A stretch of 64,000 bases of DNA from the NCBI RefSeq assembly GCF_002118315.1, contig NZ_MTSZ01000011.1:19824-83823 (forward strand), in the 5' to 3' direction. Source of the stretch: Kiloniella majae (lineage in GTDB: Bacteria > Pseudomonadota > Alphaproteobacteria > Kiloniellales > Kiloniellaceae). Position 1 is the stretch's first letter; every line of letters starts with the position of its first letter. Made by a program: the position numbers and the translations under genes. Positions 1 through 8,529 of this stretch are shown in pieces. The notes below the pieces were generated by a model. The model had not been told where the DNA came from. It searched no databases and saw only the letters and a list, made by a program, of their open reading frames with translations.

Positions 1-77
1 CTCATGCACGGGATATGGTTATGACTGATGAGATCTGCAATGGTCAAGCCTTTGAGACCATAAGTTATTGCCTATAA
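1..77 (+). CDS. C-terminal end of an unidentified protein (partial)
   Basis: The reading frame starting at base 3 is open from the window edge to a TAA at 75-77 and encodes 24 residues ending in ISYCL. This is only the tail of a gene that begins outside the window, so neither family nor function can be given. It runs in the same direction as the methyltransferase gene that follows 79 bases later. A chance open frame of this length is quite possible. Confidence 0.3.
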   Translation, partial: HARDMVMTDEICNGQAFETISYCL

Positions 78-156
78 AAGCATGAACCAGTACTCAATAT
101 AATATAACACTCTTTAACAGATTGTTTCACTGTATTGAATCAAAGGGGTAAAGGTT

Positions 157-669
157 ATGAGCGAACCATCTTCGTGGGTACTTAAACATGCAGGATACAT
201 CCCCGAAGGCAGTGATATATTGGATCTTGCCTGTGGTGCCGGTCGACATGCACGCCTGTTCTTAATGTCAGGACACTACGTGACTGCCGTCGATAAGAAC
301 ATCGATGCTCTTGATGATCTGGAAAATTATCCCGGGGCTGAGATTATTCAGGCAGACCTGGAAGACGGAAGTCCTTTCCCTCTATCAGAGAGGAAGTTTG
401 GCGGTATCATTGTTACCAACTATCTCTTCCGCCCCCTTTTGCCTTTACTCCCGGCGCTATTCATACCCGGTGGCGTCTTGATCTATGAGACATTTATGAT
501 TGGAAATGAAAAATTCGGGCGCCCCAAAAACCCAGATTTTTTGTTAAAACCCCAAGAACTCCTGGATAATTACCATCCGCACCTCAGAGTGCAGAATTAC
601 GAAGAAGTAACAATCACAGAACCCAACCCCGCCGTTGTTCAGCGTATCTGCGCTGTGAATTCAAAATAA
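157..669 (+). CDS. Class I SAM-dependent methyltransferase
   Basis: A 170-residue cytoplasmic protein with a Rossmann-type SAM-binding motif I, DLACGAGRHAR at about residues 23-33, followed by an acidic residue ending strand 2 (AVDKN, about 44-48) and a later ETF segment. Its size matches the small TehB-like methyltransferases common in alphaproteobacteria; the substrate cannot be read from sequence. The ATG at 157 is preceded by a purine-rich AAAGGGGTAAAGG stretch that serves as ribosome-binding site. It converges on the nitrilase-family gene with only nine bases between the stop codons. Confidence 0.85.
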   Translation: MSEPSSWVLKHAGYIPEGSDILDLACGAGRHARLFLMSGHYVTAVDKNIDALDDLENYPGAEIIQADLEDGSPFPLSERKFGGIIVTNYLFRPLLPLLPALFIPGGVLIYETFMIGNEKFGRPKNPDFLLKPQELLDNYHPHLRVQNYEEVTITEPNPAVVQRICAVNSK

Positions 670-678
670 TTAGCGGGA

Positions 679-1500
679 TTAACCTAGGGTGAATTCTCTG
701 TCATGGTGTATTGAGGGCACCATATCCCGGGCTTGCTTCACGCGATCAAGATCAATATCAGCAACGATTACCCCCGGTTGATCCCCCCCATCAGCGAGTA
801 CTTCACCCCAAGGTGCAATAATAAGGGAATGACCGTATGTCTCCCGGCCTTCAGCATGAACACCACATTGTCCGGCAGCAATGACAAAACAGCCGTTTTC
901 AATTGCACGTGCTTTCAAAAGCGTATGCCAGTGTGCCTCCCCAGTGAACTTGGTAAAGGCAGCCGGAGCAGTTAGAATCATTGCGCCTTTTTTAGCCTGC
1001 GCCCGAAACAGATAAGGGAAGCGAACATCATAACAGATCGCCATACCTAATTCGCCCCAGGGAAGCTTGGCAACAACAGCCTGCTCGCCGGGTCTGAAAG
1101 TTGCTGATTCACGATAGGACTGCCCATCCGGAATGACCACATCAAACATATGAATTTTGTCATACCGGGCCGCAATTTCCCCCTGTGGAGAAAACAGAAA
1201 CGCACGATTTACCGCTCGGGCTTCTTCGGTGCCAACAATCAAAGAACCAATGTGCAACCAGACCCCAAGCTCAGCAGCGAGTGCAGAAAAAGCCTTAACC
1301 GATGGATGTTCACTTTCGGGTAATGCTTTTTCAAGCGTAAGCTTTTTATTGGGCTCCATCATCGTAGTACATTCAGGTGTCTGAATATACTCGGCGCCTT
1401 GGGCATGCGCCTGACGAATAAGATCACAGGCCGGCCCTAAAGTAATATCGTCGTTCCGGTCAGCCGTTAGTTGCACACAAGCTGCTTTGAATTTATTCAA
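679..1500 (-). CDS. Carbon-nitrogen hydrolase, Nit1/Nit2-type amidase
   Basis: A 273-residue nitrilase-superfamily protein. The catalytic triad is visible: Glu43 in TPECT, Lys115 in YDKIHMFD and Cys156 in AICYDVRFP. The close relatives are the Nit1/Nit2 enzymes, which hydrolyse deaminated glutathione or alpha-keto acid omega-amides; assignment to one of these is family inference. The start is unusual: it is a TTG whose last two bases overlap the TGA stop of grxC (TTGA), so translation is probably coupled to that of glutaredoxin. Adjacency to glutaredoxin fits a repair role in glutathione metabolism. Confidence 0.9.
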   Translation of the reverse strand: MNKFKAACVQLTADRNDDITLGPACDLIRQAHAQGAEYIQTPECTTMMEPNKKLTLEKALPESEHPSVKAFSALAAELGVWLHIGSLIVGTEEARAVNRAFLFSPQGEIAARYDKIHMFDVVIPDGQSYRESATFRPGEQAVVAKLPWGELGMAICYDVRFPYLFRAQAKKGAMILTAPAAFTKFTGEAHWHTLLKARAIENGCFVIAAGQCGVHAEGRETYGHSLIIAPWGEVLADGGDQPGVIVADIDLDRVKQARDMVPSIHHDREFTLG

Positions 1501-1766
1501 GAGGCAATCCTGCTTTCCAGTTTGGTATCCAGTTTCCCCGCACTTTCCAGTGCCATGAGTTCATCACAGCCGCCAATATGCTCACCATCAATAAAAATCT
1601 GCGGGACAGACGTACGTCCACCAGCCTTCTCAACCATCTCTGGCTTACGGCGGGGTTCCATCATTACGTCGATCTCGTTAAAGGCAACACCTTTGCTTTT
1701 CAGCAACTTTTTTGCACGTATGCAATAAGGGCAAAGCATACTGGAATAAACAACAACTTCAGCCAT
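1497..1766 (-). CDS. grxC: Glutaredoxin 3
   Basis: An 89-residue monothiol-exchange protein of the classical dithiol glutaredoxin type, with active site CPYC at residues 12-15, the cis-proline loop TSVPQIFI and the glutathione-contacting GGCDEL segment. It reduces protein and glutathione mixed disulfides in the cytoplasm. The ATG at 1766 is chosen because it gives the usual family N-terminus (MAEVVVYSS) and has a GGAATG-like ribosome-binding site; an upstream in-frame start would add 30 residues with no family match. It is upstream of and overlaps the nitrilase-family gene in one transcript. Confidence 0.95.
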   Translation of the reverse strand: MAEVVVYSSMLCPYCIRAKKLLKSKGVAFNEIDVMMEPRRKPEMVEKAGGRTSVPQIFIDGEHIGGCDELMALESAGKLDTKLESRIAS

Positions 1767-1897
1767 AAAGAACATTCCTAATTTCGCTGTGTTTACATAA
1801 GCAGGCATCTCATTACAAAACCTGCGAGTAACTCTATTTAGGGCACTTACTAACAAATTACAGTATCTGGCAATAAAATTTTATATCCATGATGCCA

Positions 1898-2641
1898 TCA
1901 CTCTTTTGTTACTCGCGCTAAAACAATACCACTAACAGAGGCTGCACCGCTCTTTTTAAGCGTCCGAGCACAGGCATCCAGGGTTGCACCTGTAGTATAG
2001 ACGTCATCAATCAAGACGACATGTTTCCCTTCAACTGCTGTTTTATACTTATTGTTTAAAACAAATGCATTCCGCACATTTCGCCAACGCCCTGTCATGG
2101 AGAACTGTCCCTGGGAAAATGTGTTTTTGGTTCGAAGAAGTAAGCTCGGGATATATTTTTTGTGATGTAAGCGTGCCAAGCGATGAGCCAATAAAGCCGA
2201 TTGATTGTATCGACGACTCAACAAACGTCTTCGATGAAGTGGAACGGGAACGATAACATCTGCCTTCTCTAAAATTCCCTGTCCACAGGATGACAACCAC
2301 CTTGTAAAGAGGACAGACAGGTACGTTTTATCGGCGTGTTTAAAGCCTATAATCATATCTTTGCTGTGTGCATCATAAACCAGCGTAGCCCGGCATTGAT
2401 CGAAGGCTTTAGGAGAATGAAGGCACTCACCACAAAGTACTTCATTCCCGCGGGATAGCTCAAAAGGATAACCGCATGAGTAACAGCAAGCACCGGAAAT
2501 GAACGTCAGATCCTTCCAGCAATCCGCGCAGATCCCTGTATTGTCCCATATCGCACCATCACAGTTCCCGCAAACAGGCGGGAACAAATAATTTACACCT
2601 TTGTTTAAAAAATTCGGCAGCAATTCCTTCATCATACGCAT
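1898..2641 (-). CDS. comF: ComF family phosphoribosyltransferase-like protein
   Basis: A 247-residue protein with the ComF layout: an N-terminal double zinc-ribbon region carrying CxxC pairs (CGNC, CADC, CYSC, CGEC), then a type I phosphoribosyltransferase fold with the PRPP-binding motif VVLIDDVYTTGAT near the C-terminus. ComF proteins are needed for transformation in naturally competent bacteria; elsewhere the role is not settled. It is followed 131 bases on by grxC on the same strand, and is divergent from the methyltransferase gene at 2739. Confidence 0.9.
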   Translation of the reverse strand: MRMMKELLPNFLNKGVNYLFPPVCGNCDGAIWDNTGICADCWKDLTFISGACCYSCGYPFELSRGNEVLCGECLHSPKAFDQCRATLVYDAHSKDMIIGFKHADKTYLSVLFTRWLSSCGQGILEKADVIVPVPLHRRRLLSRRYNQSALLAHRLARLHHKKYIPSLLLRTKNTFSQGQFSMTGRWRNVRNAFVLNNKYKTAVEGKHVVLIDDVYTTGATLDACARTLKKSGAASVSGIVLARVTKE

Positions 2642-2738
2642 AGCACCATGCTAATTGATCTGGTCATCAAGAAGCAATCTGGTATAACCGGAAAATTATC
2701 TCCGTGCTTAATTATCTATGTGCCTATTGGGTCCAATC

Positions 2739-3644
2739 ATGACTGATATCTATATTTTTGACCGTAAATCTGTAAATCAGCACCATAGCCGCGCCCGAGA
2801 ACTCGTCGATAATCATGATTTCCTTTTCAGAGAAATTGCAGATCGGCTTGGTGACAGGCTTATGGATATCGCGCGCGACTTCCCAAAAGCACTTGATCTC
2901 GGATCTAACCACACCATCCTGAAAGAAACGCTCGGGACCAGAGGTGGAATACAAGATTTTACAGTCGCTAAATTTCTATCAGGAGAACATCCCAAGCTTC
3001 CAAAGAAAGATACCCCACCATCAAATGACGTAGAGATTGTATCAGAGATCATGCCTTCTGTTCCGCAATCTTATGACCTCATTATCAGTAATCTTTGTCT
3101 TCATTGGATCAACGATCTACCGGGAATTCTCTTACAAGCTCACCAAAGCCTGAAAGCAGACGGGCTATTTTTAGCTTCCATGATTGGGGGAGAAAGTCTG
3201 AAAGAGCTACGGGCGTGTTTTATGGAAGCGGAAATGGAGATTGAAGGCGGTGTGAGCCCCAGAGTATCACCGCTTATTGATGTCAAAGATGCTGGCGCCT
3301 TACTACAGAGAGCTGGCTTTGCCTTACCTGTATCAGACTTTGACCGTATTGAAGTTAGCTATGTCAACGCATTTGATTTAATGAAAGAGCTACGGGGTAT
3401 GGGGGAAACCAATGCCATTCATAACAGAAGAAAATCTTTTACTCGTAGAGAAACCCTTCTAAAGGCTGCGGAGCTTTATCAGGAAAAATTTTCTGATTCA
3501 GAGGGCAGAATTAATGCGACGTTTGACGTCGTTTATCTTGCAGGCTGGGCACCTCACACATCTCAACAGAAACCATTGAGACCGGGAAGTGCCGTAGAAC
3601 GACTTTCTGATTTTTTGAATACTGAAGAGACCAAGCTGACTTAA
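2739..3644 (+). CDS. BioC/NDUFAF5-type methyltransferase-domain protein
   Basis: A protein of about 301 residues with a SAM methyltransferase domain whose motif I is unusual (ALDLGSNHT), followed by an NLCLHWINDLPG segment typical of the BioC/NDUFAF5 group. In mitochondria NDUFAF5 is a complex I assembly factor; the alphaproteobacterial relatives are usually placed next to comF and grxC, as here. The function here is therefore an inference from family and context. I prefer the ATG at 2739 (MTDIYIFDR), which matches the family N-terminus, over an in-frame ATG at 2718. Confidence 0.85.
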   Translation: MTDIYIFDRKSVNQHHSRARELVDNHDFLFREIADRLGDRLMDIARDFPKALDLGSNHTILKETLGTRGGIQDFTVAKFLSGEHPKLPKKDTPPSNDVEIVSEIMPSVPQSYDLIISNLCLHWINDLPGILLQAHQSLKADGLFLASMIGGESLKELRACFMEAEMEIEGGVSPRVSPLIDVKDAGALLQRAGFALPVSDFDRIEVSYVNAFDLMKELRGMGETNAIHNRRKSFTRRETLLKAAELYQEKFSDSEGRINATFDVVYLAGWAPHTSQQKPLRPGSAVERLSDFLNTEETKLT

Positions 3645-3662
3645 AGCGAATTATGCGATTAA

Positions 3663-3926
3663 TCAGATCGCCTCACCAAGAAATGTTTCAACATCCCTTA
3701 GTCGGTCTGATGCAGCTGCGTTTCTGAAATAAATAAGAATATAAACGCGAATCGCTGCGGTCAAAGAAGACTCTTCTTTTGCTTCGTCAATCTGTGTACA
3801 AAGCTCACCAATCGGACAGTTCTCACGCACACAAATTTCAAAAAGCGCTTCCCACATATCCGGTTCCAGACGCAAAGAGGTTCTTCGCCCTTTCAACGTG
3901 ATATTACGGTTTACTAGTGTCGACAT
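3663..3926 (-). CDS. Ribbon-helix-helix domain protein (copy 1)
   Basis: An 87-residue small basic protein carrying the pattern GRRTSLRLEPDMWEAL followed by two helices, typical of the RHH_4 group of putative DNA-binding proteins. The C-terminal SSLTAAIRVYIL segment is closely mirrored by a second copy at 34080-34439, so the two are paralogues. The ATG at 3926 gives the compact domain; a longer in-frame extension to 4025 has no family resemblance. It lies downstream of mutT on the same strand, with 133 bases between. Targets are unknown. Confidence 0.8.
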   Translation of the reverse strand: MSTLVNRNITLKGRRTSLRLEPDMWEALFEICVRENCPIGELCTQIDEAKEESSLTAAIRVYILIYFRNAAASDRLRDVETFLGEAI

Positions 3927-4059
3927 TAACCCCAATTGCGTCAGTGTTTTGCACCCGGACGCACCCCTCAAAAAGATGCCTGTTATTCCCCTCGCAATCC
4001 AGAGATCAGACTTATTAATCAGCAAGCAAGACTCGTCACTGGAACTACTGTCTTAAAGT

Positions 4060-4518
4060 CTATAGCAAATCTCGCAACAATGCCACCAAAGGCTCATCTG
4101 CCGGAGGCATCGGATAGTCCCGTAATCGCACGGGGCGGACCCAAGCAAACTCCTGCCCCTCAAGTGCTGTAATATTGCCTTCCCAAATGCGGCAGACAAA
4201 TAACGGCATCAGCAAGTGAAAGTCATCATAGCTATGTGACGCAAAAGCAATGGGTGCAAGACAGGACGAGCGTGTATCTATGCCAAGCTCCTCTTTCAGC
4301 TCACGCACCAACGCCTGTTCCGGTGTCTCGCCCGGATCGACTTTCCCCCCGGGGAATTCCCACAAACCAGCCATGGATTTGCCTTCGGGGCGCTGTGCAA
4401 GCAATATCCGTCCGTCACTATCAACCAAGGCCGCAGCGGCAACGAGCACGATAGGTTTCGCTGTTTCATGCCTTTTTTCAGCGGCCCAACAGCCTTGTTC
4501 TTCTTCAGAAGAGCTCAT
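4060..4518 (-). CDS. mutT: 8-oxo-dGTP diphosphatase, MutT family
   Basis: A 152-residue Nudix hydrolase. The complete Nudix box spans residues 58-80 (G58, E64, R72, E73, E76, E77, G79), preceded by WEFPGG, as in MutT. Such enzymes hydrolyse oxidised nucleotides such as 8-oxo-dGTP and so prevent AT-to-CG mutations. The N-terminal 20 residues are charged and probably disordered. The gene follows argJ by 52 bases on the same strand, a pairing seen widely in alphaproteobacteria, and probably shares its transcript. Confidence 0.9.
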   Translation of the reverse strand: MSSSEEEQGCWAAEKRHETAKPIVLVAAAALVDSDGRILLAQRPEGKSMAGLWEFPGGKVDPGETPEQALVRELKEELGIDTRSSCLAPIAFASHSYDDFHLLMPLFVCRIWEGNITALEGQEFAWVRPVRLRDYPMPPADEPLVALLRDLL

Positions 4519-4570
4519 AAATATATCCTGGAATTTTATCTGATCATCAAGTCACGGATTAGAATCGTGA

Positions 4571-5803
4571 TTAACTGCGATAGTCAGCGTTGATTTCTAT
4601 ATAACCATGGGTCAAATCACAGGTCCAGACTGTTGCTTGCCCATCAGCAATGCCGATATCAACAGCAATAGAAATCTCCTGCCCCTTCATATGCTGAGCA
4701 ACGGGTCCCTCGTCAAAGCCATCAACCCGCTGACCATCTTTAGCAATCGTAACGCCGCCCATGGCAATGGAAAGCTTGTCCCGGTCTGCCCGTTCACCTG
4801 ACTTCCCAACAGCCATAACAACGCGTCCCCAATTGGCATCTTCACCAGCAACAGCCGTTTTCACCAGGGGAGAATTCGCAATCGCCAGCCCAACACGGCG
4901 TGCAGCCTGATCTGTTTCCGCCCCCGTGACATCAATAGAAACAAACTTGCTTGCGCCTTCACCGTCCCGCACAACCTGATGCGCCAGATCTTTCAGCACA
5001 CTATTCAAAGCCTGTATAAAATCGACAAGTTCTGGTGCGTTGATGTCATTGTATAGCGAGTTTCCTGCTTTCCCCGTAGCACAGAGAAGTACTGTATCAC
5101 TTGTAGAGGTATCACTATCAACTGTAATAGAGTTAAAAGATAAGTCCGCGCCGCTTGAGATTAAATTCTGTACCATTGCCGGAGACAAAGCCGCATCGGT
5201 TGCAACGAAACTAAGCATCGTTGCCATATCAGGAGCAATCATTCCTGATCCTTTGGCGATACCATTAATGGTTACAACTTTACCATCAATCTGCGTTGTG
5301 ATTGTTGCCCCTTTGGCAAAGGTATCAGTTGTCATAATGGCTTCAGCAGCATCCTGCCAGCTATCAGACCTTAGATCAGATTTCAGATCTCCCAGAGCCG
5401 ATGTTATTTTTTCATCGGGCAGAGGCTCACCAATAACCCCGGTTGAAGCAACAAAAACGGCATTTTCAGAACAATTCAATTCTTTAGCCGTTGCCTCCAC
5501 AGTTCGGGTAACAGACACTTTTCCCAAGCGTCCGGTAAAGGCATTTGCATTACCAGAGTTCACAACAATCGCTCTGGCTTCCCCAAATTTCAGATGATCA
5601 CGACAGCATTCAACAGGCGCTGAACAGGTAAGTGAACGTGTCAAAACGCCACCGATCGTTGTTCCTTCATCAAAACTCATCAGCAGAACATCTTTACGGC
5701 CCTGATATTTCACACCGCAAGCTTTCGTCGAAAGTCTAACGCCCTCTATTTCAGGCATTTCCGGAAAACTCGCGGGTGCGAGCGGAGATTTTTGAAGTTC
5801 CAT
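4571..5803 (-). CDS. argJ: Bifunctional glutamate N-acetyltransferase / N-acetylglutamate synthase
   Basis: A 410-residue enzyme of arginine biosynthesis that moves the acetyl group from N-acetylornithine to glutamate (cyclic pathway). The self-cleavage motif is intact: KGSGMI at 184-189 and the scissile A194-T195 in MATML, with Thr195 becoming the N-terminal nucleophile of the beta chain. Whether it also accepts acetyl-CoA (bifunctional form) cannot be decided from sequence alone. Length is normal for the family. It is separated from the upstream prolyl isomerase gene by an intrinsic terminator, so it probably has its own promoter between 5804 and 5845. Confidence 0.95.
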   Translation of the reverse strand: MELQKSPLAPASFPEMPEIEGVRLSTKACGVKYQGRKDVLLMSFDEGTTIGGVLTRSLTCSAPVECCRDHLKFGEARAIVVNSGNANAFTGRLGKVSVTRTVEATAKELNCSENAVFVASTGVIGEPLPDEKITSALGDLKSDLRSDSWQDAAEAIMTTDTFAKGATITTQIDGKVVTINGIAKGSGMIAPDMATMLSFVATDAALSPAMVQNLISSGADLSFNSITVDSDTSTSDTVLLCATGKAGNSLYNDINAPELVDFIQALNSVLKDLAHQVVRDGEGASKFVSIDVTGAETDQAARRVGLAIANSPLVKTAVAGEDANWGRVVMAVGKSGERADRDKLSIAMGGVTIAKDGQRVDGFDEGPVAQHMKGQEISIAVDIGIADGQATVWTCDLTHGYIEINADYRS

Positions 5804-5845
5804 TACACAAATCCTACCTATTCACAGCCTCAACAGCAGCCACAA

Positions 5846-5870
5846 AAAAGCCCGGTTAAACCGGGCTTTT
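5846..5870 (-). terminator. Rho-independent terminator of the 310-residue prolyl isomerase gene
   Basis: A perfect 12-bp stem (arms 5846-5857 and 5859-5870) around a one-base centre; the effective loop is the AT-rich middle. Read on the minus strand it ends in six T residues, directly after the stop of the prolyl isomerase gene at 5876. The opposite strand also ends in four T. Confidence 0.9.
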
Positions 5871-5875
5871 CTATA

Positions 5876-6808
5876 TTATTCGCTGGCAGGTTTTTCTTCA
5901 TTTTCTGCCGGCGCGGCCTCTTCGGCCTCAGCACCAATTATTTCAATCTCTACCCCATTTTTGAGGTTATCGACAATACCTTCATATGCACTTCTTGAAA
6001 GTTCTGAGCGAAGCTGGCCATCCAGCTGTTCTTTTGTCGGTTGTTCAGAATCACGTTCGGCGTCAACTTTAATAACGTGCCAGCCAAATCTGGTTTGAAC
6101 AGGAGCCGAAGAATGCTCACCAACTTTCATACCGAAAGCAGCGTCTGAGAAAGGTTTAACCATCTGCTCAGCTTGGAAGAAACCCAGATCTCCACCACCT
6201 GGACCACTTGGGCCAGTAGAGTGCTCTTTCGCTAAAGTCGCAAAGTCAGCACCTTCATCTAGCTGCTTGATCAAATCTTTTCCGGTTTCTTCTTCTTCCA
6301 CAAGAATGTGTCGGGCAGAAACTTCACGAACTGCCGGGTTTTCAGTCAGATAGTCTTGATAGGCTTTTTCAACTGCTTCGTCCGTAACTTCTTTTTCAAG
6401 AGCTCTGTTCAAGAAGATCTCAACCAAAATTCTCTCTTTAACATCGCGTACGCGTTTTTGAACTTCAGGATCATTTCCCAAGCCGCTTGTCTTTGCTTCT
6501 TTTGTGATCAACTTCAAGTCCACAACCTGACCAACAAGTTCTGGTAGAATAAGCTCGATCTGTTCCTGAGGAATATTTGGAATGCTTTCAGCAAACTTCA
6601 CAACCTCTGAGCGGCGAATTTCAATATCACCAACCTTGGCCATCACCGGATCATCCCCAGCCGGAGCATCTGATGCTACCTCAGCAGCCTGATCACCACC
6701 AAGGAAAGGTAGTGTTCCTCCTTTTACTCCATAGGAATAACCAGCATACGCTGCACCAGCTAGAGCAACGATACCGACAAGAGGAAAGATAATCTGTTTT
6801 GCAGACAT
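5876..6808 (-). CDS. Parvulin-type peptidyl-prolyl cis-trans isomerase, membrane-anchored or periplasmic (copy 1)
   Basis: A 310-residue protein with an N-terminal hydrophobic segment (about 6-28) that is either a signal peptide ending in AYA or a membrane anchor, a helical SurA-like N domain, and a PpiC/rotamase domain at about 160-260 containing ARHILV, GGGDLGFF and FGWHVIKVD. The last 30 residues are Glu/Ala-rich. It should assist folding of exported proteins. A second parvulin lies directly upstream on the same strand, and both are divergent from secA, which links them to the general secretion route. AAGGAG precedes the ATG. Confidence 0.9.
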   Translation of the reverse strand: MSAKQIIFPLVGIVALAGAAYAGYSYGVKGGTLPFLGGDQAAEVASDAPAGDDPVMAKVGDIEIRRSEVVKFAESIPNIPQEQIELILPELVGQVVDLKLITKEAKTSGLGNDPEVQKRVRDVKERILVEIFLNRALEKEVTDEAVEKAYQDYLTENPAVREVSARHILVEEEETGKDLIKQLDEGADFATLAKEHSTGPSGPGGGDLGFFQAEQMVKPFSDAAFGMKVGEHSSAPVQTRFGWHVIKVDAERDSEQPTKEQLDGQLRSELSRSAYEGIVDNLKNGVEIEIIGAEAEEAAPAENEEKPASE

Positions 6809-6959
6809 ATAAAGATAACTCCTTATTAATTACATTTGGGGGGCAGTTTTTTACTGCCATTCCCTTTTAATCGATCAGCACCAAATCCCATGACTGTGTC
6901 AAGAGAAAGGCGATATGTATATTTTTAATTCGTTCGCCAATGAATCAGTTAACCCACAA

Positions 6960-8279
6960 TCAGTTAGCAGGGAAAACCGATATATCCGCGTCTTTTCTTA
7001 AGTCTCGAACCATGCGTGTCACCAACTCTCGGCTAACCTGGTCTTTGATTTCTGCACGCATAGATTCGAATGTCGGCTGTTTCACATCACGTTTATCTTC
7101 CAGCTTAATAACATGCCAACCAAAATCGGTGGCAACAGGTGCTTTCGTATAAGTCCCTGGCGCCAAAGAGAACGCAGCTGACGCAAATTCAGGATCCATA
7201 TCTTTTTGTTTGAACCACCCCAAATCCCCACCTTTTTCAGCAGAGGGTCCTTTCGAAAACTTCTTCGCTAGCAAATGGAATTCAGCACCATTATCCAAAG
7301 CAATAACCAGTGCCAGAGCTTCATTTCTGGTTTCAACCAAAATGTGGCGCGCGCGAACTTCGGCATTTACAACATTTTCTCTAAGCAAGGCGAAATATCT
7401 ATCTTTTAACATGCTTTCGGTGATCATCTCGTCCAACTGCTGTTCAAGATAAGCGTCACGGATAATTTTCTCTTCAGCCAGAGCCAGTTTTCTTTTTACC
7501 TCAGCCTTTTCGTCCATATCAGCATCGGCACCAGCATGGGCCAGAAGTTTCAAATCAATGGCACGATCAAGAAGGATAGGGAACATGGTCTCAAGTTGCC
7601 CTTGATACTGTTCAGGTAATTTTTTTGCAGCCTGCGTTATATCCTGCCAATAGATCTCATCCCCTTCAACGACAGCAACAACCGGGTTCTCTCGCGCCAA
7701 GCGATCTAACTCGCCTTCGGTTTTAGTGAGAGATAATTTATTTCCTTCATCCGAAGCTGCAGGGGTGTCCTCTTGAGTTTTGACATCCGATGATGAAGTA
7801 TTTTGAGAAGCCGGTTCTGTTGATAAATCTTCAACTACGATACTATTCTCAGGCTTCTGTTGAACTTCCTCGCTAAATCCAGGTGGTGGAGCAAGTCCGT
7901 CTCTTTCCTGTCCGGGAATAACTTCGACAACCGGTGCTTCTTCAGGAGAACTTACCGCAGGCTCAACAGGTGTTGCCTGAGTTATATCATCATTAGCTTC
8001 CGGCGTGTTTTCCTCAGAAGAGGGGATAATAACAACATCATCTTGTGTTGTTTCGGTTGGTGTTTTGGTTGTTGTTACAGTGGATTTTTCTTTTTGAACA
8101 TCATCCGTCTCGGGAGTTTCTTCTTCATCATCTCCGAAAAGAAACTTCAAAAGCTTCCCACCACTTTCGCGCTGCTCTTTTTTCCATTCATCATCTATAC
8201 TCTGTTGTGCCTTAACTTCTTGCGCAAAACCAGCCGCAATCAGGAGACTAAAAAGGATAATGACATTACGAAAATTCAT
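6960..8279 (-). CDS. Secreted parvulin-type peptidyl-prolyl isomerase with a long acidic linker (copy 2)
   Basis: A 439-residue exported protein. Residues 1-24 form a Sec signal peptide (hydrophobic VIILFSLLIAAGFA, cleavage after VKA). Residues 45-200 are a low-complexity Thr/Pro/Glu/Ser-rich linker. Then a SurA-like helical domain and a rotamase domain with ARHILV, GGDLGWFKQ and FGWHVIKLED at about 310-405. The catalytic half is clearly homologous to the neighbouring 310-residue isomerase, so the pair arose by duplication; the linker is unique to this copy. It starts 250 bases from the divergent secA start. Confidence 0.88.
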   Translation of the reverse strand: MNFRNVIILFSLLIAAGFAQEVKAQQSIDDEWKKEQRESGGKLLKFLFGDDEEETPETDDVQKEKSTVTTTKTPTETTQDDVVIIPSSEENTPEANDDITQATPVEPAVSSPEEAPVVEVIPGQERDGLAPPPGFSEEVQQKPENSIVVEDLSTEPASQNTSSSDVKTQEDTPAASDEGNKLSLTKTEGELDRLARENPVVAVVEGDEIYWQDITQAAKKLPEQYQGQLETMFPILLDRAIDLKLLAHAGADADMDEKAEVKRKLALAEEKIIRDAYLEQQLDEMITESMLKDRYFALLRENVVNAEVRARHILVETRNEALALVIALDNGAEFHLLAKKFSKGPSAEKGGDLGWFKQKDMDPEFASAAFSLAPGTYTKAPVATDFGWHVIKLEDKRDVKQPTFESMRAEIKDQVSRELVTRMVRDLRKDADISVFPAN

Positions 8280-8443
8280 TTAAGTTCTGGCTCCGGCTCA
8301 GAAGAAATAGAAAAGTTTATCCTTACTACAACAAAGTCACTACAACCTAAAGCGAGTATCAATGAAATACTTATAATCAACGCTCACAAGCCACGAAATC
8401 ACCGCCTCTGCGTTATTTTCCATCAATTGAATCCAGCTTCACA

Positions 8444-8472
8444 TTGACATCCGCCAGCCTGCGCCCTATGTC
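8444..8472 (+). promoter_or_regulatory. Candidate sigma-70-type promoter for secA
   Basis: TTGACA at 8444-8449 and TATGTC at 8467-8472 are separated by 17 bases, about 58 bases ahead of the secA ATG. The minus-35 box is perfect and the minus-10 box weaker. A second TTGACT follows at about 8478 but lacks a well-spaced partner. Confidence 0.45.
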
Positions 8473-8529
8473 TCACATTGACTTTTTATAACCAAATCTA
8501 GAACTGCGTTTTCACGCAAGGGGTACTCA

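Noticed and set aside
5040..5597. 185-codon open frame on the plus strand
   Set aside because: Lies fully antisense to argJ, has no family features, and is explained by the codon pattern of argJ.
7860..8447. 195-codon plus-strand open frame running into the secA upstream region
   Set aside because: Mostly antisense to the low-complexity linker of the second prolyl isomerase; product is low-complexity Phe/Arg/Cys-rich and has no ribosome-binding site.
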